Assembly (NCBI GenBank): GCA_002633005.1
Contig: NMRA01000369.1
Span: forward strand, 151,881 to 215,880
Length of the DNA stretch: 64,000 bases
From: Phoronis australis
Taxonomy: Eukaryota; Phoronida; Phoronidae
Reading direction: 5' to 3'
The position numbers and the translations under genes were made by a program. The notes below the pieces were generated by a model. That model was not told the DNA's origin. It was given only the letters and a program-made list of their open reading frames with translations, and searched no databases. Shown here piece by piece: positions 1-11,046 of this stretch (its first letter is position 1; each line of letters starts with the position of its first letter).

Positions 1-2699
1 GGGTAACTGGTGACCGGCGACCGGACGAACGAGAAAACTGATCCCAACTGCGGTTATAAGATGGATCATACAGTGTTACAGTGTCGTTTTCTTACTTGGT
101 CATCAGGTGTGCTTCCTCCAAAACACAGTTGCGAAAGGAGAAACTTCGATAAGCTATGGAGCCTGTGTGCGAGATTGGTCAAGTGCTCCTCGCCGAGCCC
201 ACACGCTGGAAAGAAACAGGGTAACTGGAAATGATGCCTTCAGAGATGCTACTACAATGAAGGATCTTACGCTTATATATTCATATTGTTTGTTTCTATT
301 TTCAGAGAACGGAATCAACGGATCAACAGCCTTGATGTCAGGGTAGTTTACGCTTTTCCTTAGCTAGACTGGGGTATTCCGTCACTAGCGATCGGCGGAT
401 ATGGGCGACAGAAGATTTTGAAGTATTACCCTAGCGTAGTAATCAATTTATTTCAGATAATAAGGCCACTTGTCATATTACGAAGCATAACATAAGCAAT
501 TACGTACACATGCCCACGCGTTGTAGGTTTTGACAGTAGATTCGCGCCTAGCTTTCTTCAGATTTTAATAAATATTTACAGAGATTTCTTAACTCAACTC
601 TTTTACACTGTTTGTTTTCATTCTATTCGCAAAAGTGCCATCGACTGAATAGAAGGTAAATATTTTTGGCGAAGATCGTTATAGAAAGGACATACTAATA
701 AAAATTAATTTCACTTTCAACAACATTTTTAAGTCACCGTTTGCACGTCCTTTGTGAACGTACAGTGTTTGTTCTTCTACCTGTTATTGACAAAACTGAA
801 TTGAGTTCATCTGAATCTGGCCAATTTAAAGTAAAATACTTAGTAAAGAAAATGTCAGCCTACGATTTGTTATGCAATTTCTCGTTATTTTTGACCTTGA
901 AGACACTTTTGCTCCATAAATGACACTTTGTGATATCTCTAAGAAGCCCCACGAGCACGAGTATTTGCGTATTATAATACATTTGATCAATGATAATGGA
1001 AATAGTCAACAAGTCAAGACATATTACGCATTTTTTTGTTGAAAATTAGTTAAAATATATTCTGCGTTGGCCGCATTCAATGAAATAACTGGGACTACGC
1101 TGCTTACTGTCATAATGTGACAGATCATACGCGGATTTAGGAGGGGGCATTATGTAAACGATCAAAAAAGAAAACATCCTTTGGCATGTCGTTTTTTGTG
1201 CTTCAGACATTATTTCTTCCAAAATTCTGATTGTCTCCTCAATCCTAAATAAGTGAATTAAAACTTTCCGAAGCCAAATAGTTAGAAAAAGCACCAGATT
1301 TAGTCCGCTCACATTATATCAATTTATTTTACTCAGTGTTTTTGATTGTCATCCAAGCCTATATAATTGCCCTCCTCCAAACAACAGGGTCTTGGATCTG
1401 GCAGATTTCCTGGTAAACACGCCGCTTGATGACTGCCGCTCTTCTCCATGATGACGTTCAAAGTACCCGGCGTGAGGCTATGATTCTAATGACTTGAAAT
1501 TTTGTTGTTTTTTGGCTAAAAGGGAACAAATTATCATATAAAAATCTCTCTTTTGTGTAGGCTCATAATTTTTAAAACCCGGACTATTTGATGTGTGACA
1601 TCCGTTTTTCAAAGTTGGGGACCAAACGACAACCGGTCAAACGGCTTCACCGGCCGGCGTTACCCTTTGGCCCATGATTGCAAATCATGACCCCCCATGA
1701 GAGGCCACCACACAGTCGATCAGTATCGATAGTGTAGTAGTCCATAGGGGCTGTGCAGGAATAATTGGTGAGTAAAGTTTCGAAAAATTCAATCGCCGTT
1801 TGCAAACAGCATCCATAACATTGCCAACGAGCGCCCGTGAGAGTCCTACGTATACTACACAATCGGTATTGATAGAGAAGAGGTTAGGAGTCTGTACATG
1901 TATGTGTTTGTGCCCGACTTTCGGAACAATCCGCCGGGGCCAAACTTTCAGAAAACATATATATATACTTGGTCTGCTGAGTTTGTTTTGTTCTGAGCTT
2001 ATGTCGCTAAACGAACAGCATTGTCGATAAGACCGATCATACATAATCTTAAGTCACACTGCACAAAAAGACTTCGCCAGATTTCTGTTAAGAGTGGTCA
2101 AACCGGAGTAAAATAAACCCGTCACAGTGGTGACGCCGCTCCGCGTCCCCATGACTGAGTTCCCCATCAAAGTAAAAAGTTGGTCGATCTCGTTATGTTA
2201 ATCTTCCACAGATGAAGCAGGCGTGATGCTTGTTCATTATTTTAGAAAAATAACAAAGAACTAAGAAAATAACAAAGAAAATCTATGATATTTTTTTTTT
2301 AAATCGGACGCGGAGGCCCGGCGACGTGGAATCCATTGTAAAACAAAATTGTCCATGACGCGGTGAATCCATAAGAGATATTCTGTTCATGGTCGGTTAC
2401 GTATGATAATTGATGCACACAGATTCAGGTCTGTGGCCCAATTTGGAGGACCTATGGAAGGCTATGTTAGTTTTTCGGCTCAGCTGTTTCGCTCATCATT
2501 TAAGAGGTCAGTGGCTCAGTTATCCCGCCAGTTGATCAAATGAATCCTTCAATGAAATTATGCTCCATTGATAAGGGGTGTGCCCCTAAAATTATCCCTG
2601 GGCCTTCAAACGAAAATCCATCCTCAAACATTTTTTCTTATAGTGACCTCAGATATATAATATAGTCTGTCTGAGTAGTGACAAATGCAGCATGCCAAC
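1..2699. other. No gene recognised
   Basis: No exon with coding character, splice sites and a recognisable protein was found. The open frames here are short and lack similarity that I can recognise. A small acceptor-like site (ending near 304) is followed by a short open stretch to a stop near 346, but nothing supports it as a real last exon. Confidence 0.5.
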
Positions 2700-2882
2700 C
2701 TACCTAGTGGCTACCGCGCCCACGTCCGTCGGCGGAACATGGCAACACTAGCATCGCCAGTTAAGCTTTTCTCGTTTGGCGATAGGTAGCGCTGGTGTAG
2801 AAACTTGAGCATGCGCACCTGATCTATTTATGGCGGAAAGTTTAAACGTTAGTCTTTTCTGAGTGGAAAAGGGTTGTTAATT
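2700..2882 (+). promoter_or_regulatory. Likely promoter and 5' UTR of the sororin-like gene
   Basis: This stretch directly precedes the start codon at 2883 and is richer in CpG than its surroundings. It contains TTTGGCGA at 2775-2782, one base from the E2F consensus TTTSSCGC, and GGCGGAAA near 2833. E2F-type sites would suit a cell-cycle gene. No TATA box is obvious. The transcription start is not determined, and the motif matches are short enough to occur by chance. Confidence 0.35.
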
Positions 2883-2940
2883 ATGTCACTAAAACGCAGT
2901 GGAAAATTTAGAAATGTCTCTCAGAAACCCCAATACTCAG
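2883..2940 (+). CDS. Sororin-like gene, exon 1
   Basis: ATG at 2883 opens a short basic N-terminus (MSLKRSGKFRNVSQ and onward), ending at a strong donor (G|GTGAGT) in phase 1. Basic N-termini beginning MS are usual in sororins. The phase matches the next exon at 7563. Confidence 0.55.
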
Positions 2941-5900
2941 GTGAGTCTCAGGCCATGTTTACTTTCGATGAAAAAAGAATTAGAAACATTATCAGCAATC
3001 GTCAGGCCATGTCTTGTCTTGCGATTGTTTGGCGCAGCACCGTCTTGTGACGTAGTAATCTAGGGGTAGAGGTCCATATAATTAAACGATCTGATCTCCA
3101 GCAGTGGTCATATCACAGATGAGTGGAGCACATACAAGCAGTGTCTGTGGACAATTGTGATACACAGAATGGAGGATTTCGGAGCACAATAAATTTTAGA
3201 CAATGACCATCGCCTCTGTTGGCCGGGCCAACAGAGGCGATGGTCATTGCCTAAATAAATTTAGGATCCGGTTCAGGGTCAGTGGGGACAGTTCATAGCA
3301 TTAATATGGCACAGGTGCATTAATAATGATACGAAGCATGATGTCTTACTGTTGTCTGTCTCCAGTCCAGTCTGAGACTCTCATAATTGACCTATCGCCA
3401 GGATTATGACTGACGGCTTAATTGACCAATCAGAACGCAGCATTCTTGGTACACCTTCGTCTGCGTTTCCAAGCCGCCATTTTACCCGACAAACCACACG
3501 TAGTCGAGTAAAACTTACTTTAGTTTATAGCTCAAGAAATTGTCCGCTAAGAATGGGGAAACGATGTTGATATGGCGTGTGTAGCACCAACAGCCATTAT
3601 GCTGCTCCAGAATAATATCCCGTCATTTTTTGGCATCTCCTAAGCCGAAAAATGATGTTGAAAAGCATAAACTATGGATCAAACTGTACGGCCACACAAG
3701 CAGCTGAACTTATAGCGATATGTTGCTTGATAACTCGAAGGCTATAATAAACACAAATATATTAGTTCCAAGATACGCACTTTTCAGCTTGGTGGCTATG
3801 GTGCAGGTCTATCTCAGATTTTGACTCCCGAGTTTCCTACGTCTGGCCGTCTTTGTCTCTGCACATGCTGGATCTCGGCACACTAGCGGTGGTTCTCGGA
3901 AATTGTTGTTTCCAAGGACATTTTTATTTTATGTTTTTTTTTATTTATTTCAACCTAATTGAAATTATTTTGTTTCGTATCAGAGGTACATTTTTGTTAT
4001 TCAAAAACCGTAGGCTGGCGTTCAACTGAACTTCTCTCCCAGTCAAAATTCAGAGATTCGATCGGCACAGGGAAGGGCACTGGATTACTGCCGCAACTCA
4101 AAGCCTTGGTCGAGCTGTTGTCACTAAAAGTAAACTATTGAATTACTTTTTGACGTGTACCTCTAATATACAGTATGTCTGTAGAGTTAGAGAGAGATCA
4201 TTTTGAAGTTGTTCAAACATGATATTTAGATTTATGAAGCTTTAAAAAAGAATTTGAGTTATTTTTGTAAATACCATATTTTTGCAACTACCACACCAGA
4301 CTTGTAATCTCTTGTAACCATACCACGACTTAGTGATCATGCTACCTTCAAAATTGAATGAAAGCTACCTTTATGGAATGAAACTACAAAAAAATGCCAA
4401 GTTCCTTAATGGTGCAAACGGACAATTCCATAGGCGGATTTAGGGGGGCAGGGGCCCCAGCCCCCCCTCCCCTTGGCTACCGCAAGCAAAATGAAACAGC
4501 AAGAGCGTGAAGCGTGAGGAAATATTGAGTTCAGTAACTAGGACCGGTAGCGGAAGAGGGGGGCTCAGACTCCAGATCACAGCGGAATCGTGTTCCTGTT
4601 TTTTTTTAGTTCATCGATAGATATTTTCTGAACAGAAGGTCCAACGGTCTACATCCCTGGCCCCTGCAACTTTCTGGCCGCCTGTGCACATAGAATCGCA
4701 CTTTGCCCAATTCCACGAGGCAACATATGTTGGGCCCCCCTGTGCCGGGTATCCTAGATCCGCCACTGAATTCCAGACATTAATTTGACTTAGACACAGC
4801 GCTAGACCTACCGGAGCTAACTGCTTGCCTAGGACGAGATGAGTGTGTACCTGAGCTATGAACCTGAATTTTTTGATCAAAATATTTCATTACAAGATTA
4901 GAAAAGCGTAAACAGTGCTATAGAGTCGACCTAGTCAGAAACTAGTGCATGTGTTGTCTGTAATCTATGACTTACTTTACTCCAGGAGTCCCACCAGTTG
5001 TGACCTACTTTTCATTTGGCGAAATTTAGCAGACGACAGAATAAAAATATCGGTGAATCTTCACTGGTTTTATTCGAAAGATCATGAAATATATGGAATT
5101 GTACAGATAATTCGACTTTAAGGTACATAGCCAGTATCAGTGGCCTTGTCATTTGTCTGGTGAAGGTGGTCTCGAGGCCGAGAGGTTCTTCGGATTTTCG
5201 CTGGCTCCTTGAGCACTTATTTCTTCATCGTCACCTTTACAAATTCCCATATCATGAATGTAAGATTCTCTGCTGAAAAGCATCGCCTCTTGTCTCTGTC
5301 GAAGCGTTTTCAAATAGTGCAAAAACACTAATCGATTCCACCAGGAACGTCGTTTAGCGACAGTGTATTTGCCTCTTACATCTCGTTCGATTGCCGGGTA
5401 TCACGTGACTTTTCGCATAGGGGCGGAGCTTGCGATAGGTCAATTGGGGCATTAGGCCTTTGCATACATGCATAGCCTACGTATTTTTTATACTCAAAAG
5501 CTACAATAACAGTGACCATTAACCCATGACTAGTTGAATGCCCAGAAAGAGTTGCATTTAAATAATTACAGTATTTACAGTGACTATGAATTTTACCGGG
5601 TAATGATATTTACAAAAGTATTGTATATAACTTTTTAATATAAGTCATTGCCACGGCATTGGGTCATTGTGAATGGTAACTATACCAGTGAAAAATATAG
5701 TGGGAGCAGGGGGTGAAGTTTACTCATTCTAACTTATAAGAACATATTAATTTATGTACAGCTGAGTATCCGGTTTTAGTTTTCGTATTTTAAACCGGAC
5801 GCTCTGCTGTAGAAAAGTTTACTAAAGAAAAAAGAAACTGGTCAATAGATGACGCAGCAGAATAACGCGGTAGAACGCCAATATTTCTAACGCTGATAGT

Positions 5901-8900
5901 TATTGCCCCAGGATTTTTGTTTGAAATCCCTCTACGTTGTTGTCACCTACAAGGAGAGCTTTTTTCTGTGGTACAGGACTCACATACGTAAATTACCAGT
6001 ATAACAATACATGTAAGTGTCCAACTCAAGGTTGACTTGTACTGGCCTTGATATTTGTAACATCAGTCTACCTATGTACCTTTTTAGAGAGTTCAAGTGA
6101 AGATTCAGGTAGCAGAAGGAATCGCAAAGCAACGGTAAGCTCCCATGTCTTATTTTGTATCCTCCCATCGAGGTGTATAACACAGAAAGTTTTGTGACTG
6201 TGTATTTGTTTTACGGCATTTCCATAATGATACTATCATAGCAGTTGAATTAGCTGTGCATTTATTCATTCTGACTTGATGACGTGTTTTGTTATGTGTG
6301 CTTTCATTGATTGGCGTGTGCCAAAGTGAAGCATGGAGTCCTTTACACATGCTGTCCAAGTTTTATAGATCTGAAAAAAGTCTGAAAAAGATTTGCATGT
6401 CAGTTGCTACAGACATCAATTTCTCTGAAATTTATTTCAAAGTTTGTGGTGGCTTGCAAACTTTAAAATTACTTAGTTTTCCTAGTTTATATACATTTGG
6501 TCCACAATCGTTCCGTTTATTTCGTGAAATGAGTGCATTTGCCAACCTCAGCAGTCAGCACACATCAAACGCACTTAAACTACAACAGGAAGTAAATAGC
6601 TATGCAAGTCAGAATTGTTTGGCAAAAATCGCAAAAGATCGAACCATCAAACTCTTGCCTCCATTGTATGCGATCATCAGCATTCTTTGTTGGCAGGAGG
6701 CACGCGAACGATTTTGTCGTTAGATTTGACGACTTCAGATTTTTTTGCCATGTCACAGGTCATGACAACTTAGTGTCAATCTAAGCGTCTAGCACTGAAT
6801 AAATATTCATCGATCATCTGATCTGCCTTCATATCATCAGCCCTCTGTCAGACAAAAGATCTGCCTTCTTACCATGAGAATGCTACATTCCAATAATAAC
6901 TGGTGGTTAGGCAACTTTAGCTCTGTTTGCCCATGGTGATCCAGGTGAAAGGCCAGAATAGTAGAATTATACATGCTAATTGCTCATAAGATGGCTGGCT
7001 GATATGATAGAAAGCCCTCATGAATGTTAGTTTTAAGCAGATTAGCTACTTTCTGATCACTCATCCTGCCTGCCACCGTGTAAAAACTCCACTTCTGAAT
7101 GTGGTACAGTAGCGGAGCTAAATGTCATACTCTCGGTTTTGATGTAAATTATGATAAGCAGGATATTCCATTAAAGGGTGTTCCAACTTGGCCACACTAC
7201 AGTATGGCTTCAACAGGCTCAGCCATGCACCCTGTAAGGAAAATTTGTGAAACAAGGTGGACATCTTGTTGAATAACTTCACATAATGTGTATAACCCTG
7301 CACTGGAAAACCAGCGCTAACAGTTAGCACTCAGTAGTACAGGTTAATGCCATGACATGAGCAGTAATGGGATGAGAACACACCATGCTTCTTATCTTGT
7401 GAAAGATCTGTTGCTGACGAGACCTACTGTCAGGTTGTGTCTTTGCAAAGTAGGTTAATTCCTGTTGTTTAAGACTTGTGTGACTGCTTTAGATTTTTGC
7501 AGTAATTGAAGATTATTATCGTTATTTACTGCATTTTTACCATCTGTATTCTGCATTTTTAGAAAAGGAAGCGAGACAAGAAAGTTTCAGGAAAGGTATG
7601 TTTTGCTTAAAAAACTGGTGTGACGGTTAGTTAGTTATCACATGCAGTGAAGTGGGTGCTCAAAATGTGTGTATGCAGTTTTACATGAAAAATAGTTCCT
7701 TTGCACACAATTGGGACTGTATAAACAAATTCAAGTTGTCATGGTGGTGTTGTGTTTTCATACATCCTATTACCTTCAACACTTTGATGTTAGTAGGTAA
7801 GTAATAAGATAAGAAAAGACAAGTAGACGCTGTATGAAGTTTGAGAGCACACTCCGCAGTACGTTCGTTAGCACCATTACCAATACCTTACGTGAGACCT
7901 TAGAAAACTTCCGAGCTTCACTTACTTTGCAATCTTTTATCTCAGTGATCGGTGGTCAGATTTAAATGAAGATTTCGGATACTGTGTTTGATGCACTGTT
8001 TTCCAAATCTGCGTTAGTGTTTGTTTTTAAAGTGTTCCTTTTTTCCATGGGGGATATAACAAATTGGGACTTTAAAGGTGATGAAAACCATAACAATGTC
8101 GAGGTCTTGAGCATTTTATATGAAACGAGTTATGTTATTGAGATACCATTGTTTTGTTATGAACGTACCTTTCATTTTTTGATGAATTTGAATAAGAAAA
8201 CATGGCCATGTGATCCAGTTTATGGTATAAAATAAATACATGATTTCTGCTTTCAGACAGTCTATAAATTTGCTTAGATAAAGTCTTTGGGTTTGTAGAT
8301 ATTTGGATGAATGCTGAGGCTTGTCAATTGGTTACCCAAAACTATGATACTCGCCTGTCTCGTTATCTTTTTATTTATTAATTCATTTGCTTTGTGTGGT
8401 AGTGACGTATTACACACTTGGTATCAATAGGTAGAGAGTGTCGGTGGTGGTGGTTATGAGGGCGACTCTGAGCCAACCTGCGACAGCTCCGTGCCTTCAG
8501 ACAGCAAGATGTCGATGGATGAATATGAATTCAACGAACCCGACTCGCCCTCTACTGCAGGGGGTCGTATACGTAAGAACCCCAAGTCCAGTCACAAGAA
8601 CACATCCAAGCCCGCTCGGAAAAGAACAGGCTCGCATAAGTCTCGGGACGTGAAGCATAAGAGAATGTCCGAAGAATCTTCTAATGAGGAGAACACAGAT
8701 ACCAATGAATCTGGAATTGAGATCAGTTTCAGATGCGTCACTGACTCTGGTCGTGGTGTTAAGATCACGCAACATCCCATTGCAAAAAGCACACCTGCTT
8801 ACAAGAGACTTGCATGCGACCTGAAGGACAGCGGTGTACCGCCTCAACCGTTCAAAGTGGCTCGGTTCACTAGCACCGAGACGTCAACGCCAGGCCCGTT

Positions 8901-9654
8901 TGCCCGGTCGTCCAGCAAGATGTTCCTGGATGACTGCTTTGGGTTTAACTCTCTACAGTCACCCGCAGCCATGCCCTCACCTGTGAGGAGAGTGATCACA
9001 CCCATGTCTGACTATGGCAGCATCACTCCGTCCGGATTCGACTCGACTTCGCAAAAGTCTCAGTCATCGCTAAAAAGTGGCCAGTTTGGTGAGTTTTGTT
9101 TGTGGACTTAATACGACGTTTGCGGGGAAATTTGAAATGCTGGCTTTACATGGTTTGCATGGGAAACTGGATAACTTTGATATGGCAAAACACAGCTGTG
9201 CAGTTCCATCCATATATCAATAAGCTATTTACAAGCCAGAGATTATCTTGATATATCAGTTAAAGTAAAAATCCTTCAGTTTGGGGTACAGTATGATGAA
9301 CATGCGTGGACGTTGTCTGACAAAATTTCATTGATTTTAAACAAAGAAAATTTGCAAACAAAAATGAACGTCTTTTTTAAATGATTCAGTGATAATTTGT
9401 CTGTTTAGCCTCTCAGATTTTGCCTTTGCTATAGCATCAATGAAACCAGACGAATTTTGACGCAAACTTCTTTGTGAGTTCATGCTACATTAGAACAGAA
9501 AATATCAGCATGGAGGATGAACATTGGTTTTTGAGTCCAGGTTTAATTGGTGTTCACTTAAATACATGTCTCTTCAATGTGTCTTTCAGAGCCAAAGGCA
9601 GATTTTGTGCTGTCTGATGAAAAAACTAAGAAAGAAAAGAAACCCAGGAGAAAT
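2883..9654 (+). CDS. Sororin-like (CDCA5-like) nuclear protein, four exons, 3' end missing
   Basis: Exons are 2883-2940, 7563-7595, 8435-9088 and 9590-9654. All have GT-AG boundaries and the phases agree (1, 1, 1, then 0), giving 270 residues before the open 3' end. The product is hydrophilic, rich in Ser, Lys and Pro, with no signal peptide or membrane segment. C198-F199-G200-F201 (CFGFNSL) resembles the CFGFEGL motif of vertebrate sororin, where FGF contacts PDS5. Seven SP/TP sites, including SPVRR at about 212, fit CDK control. The last visible exon is a Lys/Arg-rich tract, as precedes the conserved C-terminal sororin domain. That domain (a Trp-containing acidic tail) was not found downstream, so the gene is either incomplete here or misassigned. 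Sororin protects cohesin from WAPL after replication. Without the C-terminal exon the name is an inference from motif, size and composition. Confidence 0.5.
3196..3254. repeat. Near-perfect palindrome (foldback element)
   Basis: Arms of 24 bp (3201-3224 and 3226-3249) are exact reverse complements around one base. They extend outward with one mismatch to TTTAGRCAATG on both sides. The arm sequence GACCATCGCCTCT is shared, with one change, by the foldback at 57461-57545, so it belongs to a dispersed family. It lies in intron 1 of the sororin-like gene. Confidence 0.8.
4429..4768 (+). mobile_element. Short non-autonomous DNA transposon (family A), copy 1
   Basis: A 340-bp element begins CATAGGCGGATTTAGG and ends in the reverse complement of CAGTGGCGGATCTAGG. 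It is flanked by a perfect 5-bp direct repeat, AATTC (4424-4428 and 4769-4773), taken as the target-site duplication. It is alignable along its length with the copy at 41274-41615, and its two ends match the ends of the longer copy at 58825-59815. It has no coding capacity. The CAG...CTAGG ends resemble those of many hAT elements, but hATs usually make 8-bp duplications, so the superfamily is left open. Confidence 0.85.
4774..7562. other. Rest of intron 1 of the sororin-like gene
   Basis: No recognisable gene. A candidate 26-bp exon (about 6110-6135) has splice-like ends but would break the reading frame between exons 1 and 2. An open frame at 6289-6723 has no recognisable domain. Confidence 0.5.
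7563..7595 (+). CDS. Sororin-like gene, exon 2 (33 bp)
   Basis: A micro-exon between a T-rich acceptor (TGCATTTTTAG) and a GTATGT donor. At 33 bp it keeps the frame whether included or skipped. Read in phase 1 it adds KEARQESFRK, flanked by split Glu codons. Because skipping is frame-neutral, it could be alternatively spliced. Confidence 0.5.
8435..9088 (+). CDS. Sororin-like gene, exon 3 (main coding exon)
   Basis: The 654-bp exon is the clearest long coding stretch in the first 29 kb. It is open in phase 1 throughout, with acceptor AG at 8433-8434 and donor GTGAGT at 9089. It encodes a Gly-rich start, a Ser/Lys-rich basic tract, then TSTPGP, LDDCFGFNSL and a cluster of SP/TP sites. A second open frame (8438-8653) overlaps it but would break the phase match with both neighbours. 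Confidence 0.75.
9590..9654 (+). CDS. Sororin-like gene, exon 4
   Basis: The acceptor TCTTTCAG and donor GTAAGG bound a 65-bp exon in phase with exon 3. It encodes EPKADFVLSDEK followed by a Lys/Arg run (KKEKKPRRN). In vertebrate sororin a similar basic run sits just before the conserved C-terminal domain, so the next exon should hold that domain in phase 0. Confidence 0.55.
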
Positions 9655-10577
9655 GTAAGGCTTTTTGTGTAATTCTTGAAACAGATATTAAACGATTTTT
9701 TTGTATATATGAATACTACACCAGGTACTCATATTCATCAGCCTCCAGATATTGTGGTCGTTCAGTGAAATTTTGCTAAGAGCTATTCACATGATGGATT
9801 AGAACACGCTAGACCCCTAGCAAGGCCTAGTCTCGCACACTAGAGAACAAGAAATAAATATTTGTGTATCCTTGCTTCTATTCTTCATTGTAAACACCAG
9901 TACCTCCTTCCATCCTCACCCATTTCTTCTGTAAAAACCTTTGTCATGATTAATTTTCTGCCTATCTCGACTGCTGGCATTCCAGTTCTAAAAATATACC
10001 CACTATCCACATCCCAAAATACCGCATTGCCTTTCAAATTCTGCAGTAATTACCCACCCTGCTCCCTACGGCTTATCTATTGTTGGTGTTTATCGTTGAC
10101 ATGCTTATCGCTATTTTACATCAAAGTTAATTTGCCATTCTGTTACCTGTAAAACTTGTATGTCATGAGTTATAATACTGATATAAAAATGACCAAAAAT
10201 TAGGTCAATGATAGGATGTATTTTTCCATATCCAGAAAAGAGAAAACTCGGATTTTAGGACCAGGTTATTTCTTAATGATTTTTTGTTAAGGTATTTTAT
10301 TTCAGCAGGATTCAAAGTTAATACGATCTAAATGGTATTTTGAAATTTGCCCCTTGACTTTTGTTGTTCACTTTGATTACTAGAAGCACAGAATGATGTA
10401 CTTTTACAATAGATTTTGTTTTAAGTTTGTATTGAACATATGAAAAGCTCTTCACTTCATGGTTTTGGCCAAGTTTCGAAATTTACAAGCAAAAATATGC
10501 CTGCAAGATTAAAGTTTAGTTCTCGCATTGTCCAGAGATGAAATTGAAACCTGATAAAAAGCAGCCAATGTGTTAGC
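9655..10577. other. Downstream of last sororin-like exon found; no feature recognised
   Basis: The region was read for a phase-0 exon encoding the C-terminal sororin domain and none was seen. The sequence is AT-rich, with no notable repeats until the tandem array that follows. Confidence 0.5.
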
Positions 10578-11045
10578 GTTTATAAGGTTAGAAATCTAAA
10601 TTGTCAGTACATACATTGAGGTTTATAAGTTTAGAAATGTTAAATTGTCAGTACATACATTGAGGTTTATAAGGTTAGAAATGTTAAATTGTCAGTACAT
10701 ACATTGAGGTTTATAAGGTTAGAAATGTTAAATTGTCAGTACATACATTGAGGTTTATAAGGTTAGAAATGTTAAATTGTCAGTACATACATTGAGGTTT
10801 ATAAGGTTAGAAATGTTAAATTGTCAGTACATACATTGAGGTTTATAAGGTTAGAAATGTTAAATTGTCAGTACATACATTGAGGTTTATAAGGTTAGAA
10901 ATGTTAAATTGTCAGTACATACATTGAGGTTTATAAGGTTAGAAATGTTAAATTGTCAGTACATACATTGAGGTTTATAAGGTTAGAAATGTTAAATTGT
11001 CAGTACATACATTGAGGTTTATAAGGTTAGAAATGTTAAATTGTC
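10578..11045 (+). repeat. 44-bp tandem array (minisatellite), about 10.6 copies
   Basis: A unit of 44 bp starting GTTTATAAGGTTAGAAATGT repeats head to tail. The first two copies carry small differences (the first is 43 bp) and the rest are essentially identical. The array stops mid-unit at a single N (11046), so the assembled copy number is probably not the true one. There are no unique spacers, so this is not a CRISPR array. Confidence 0.95.
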
Positions 11046-11046
11046 N

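Noticed and set aside
6110-6135. A possible 26-bp exon of the sororin-like gene with AG and GTAAGC ends
   Set aside because: Including it changes the phase and would put exon 3 into a frame with early stops.
6289-6723. 144-codon open frame
   Set aside because: No recognisable domain, no supporting splice sites, and it lies in an intron of another gene.
8438-8653. Alternative open frame across exon 3 of the sororin-like gene
   Set aside because: It is shorter, phase-incompatible with the flanking exons and lacks the recognisable motif.
10578-11045. CRISPR array
   Set aside because: Units are contiguous with no unique spacers, and the host is an animal.
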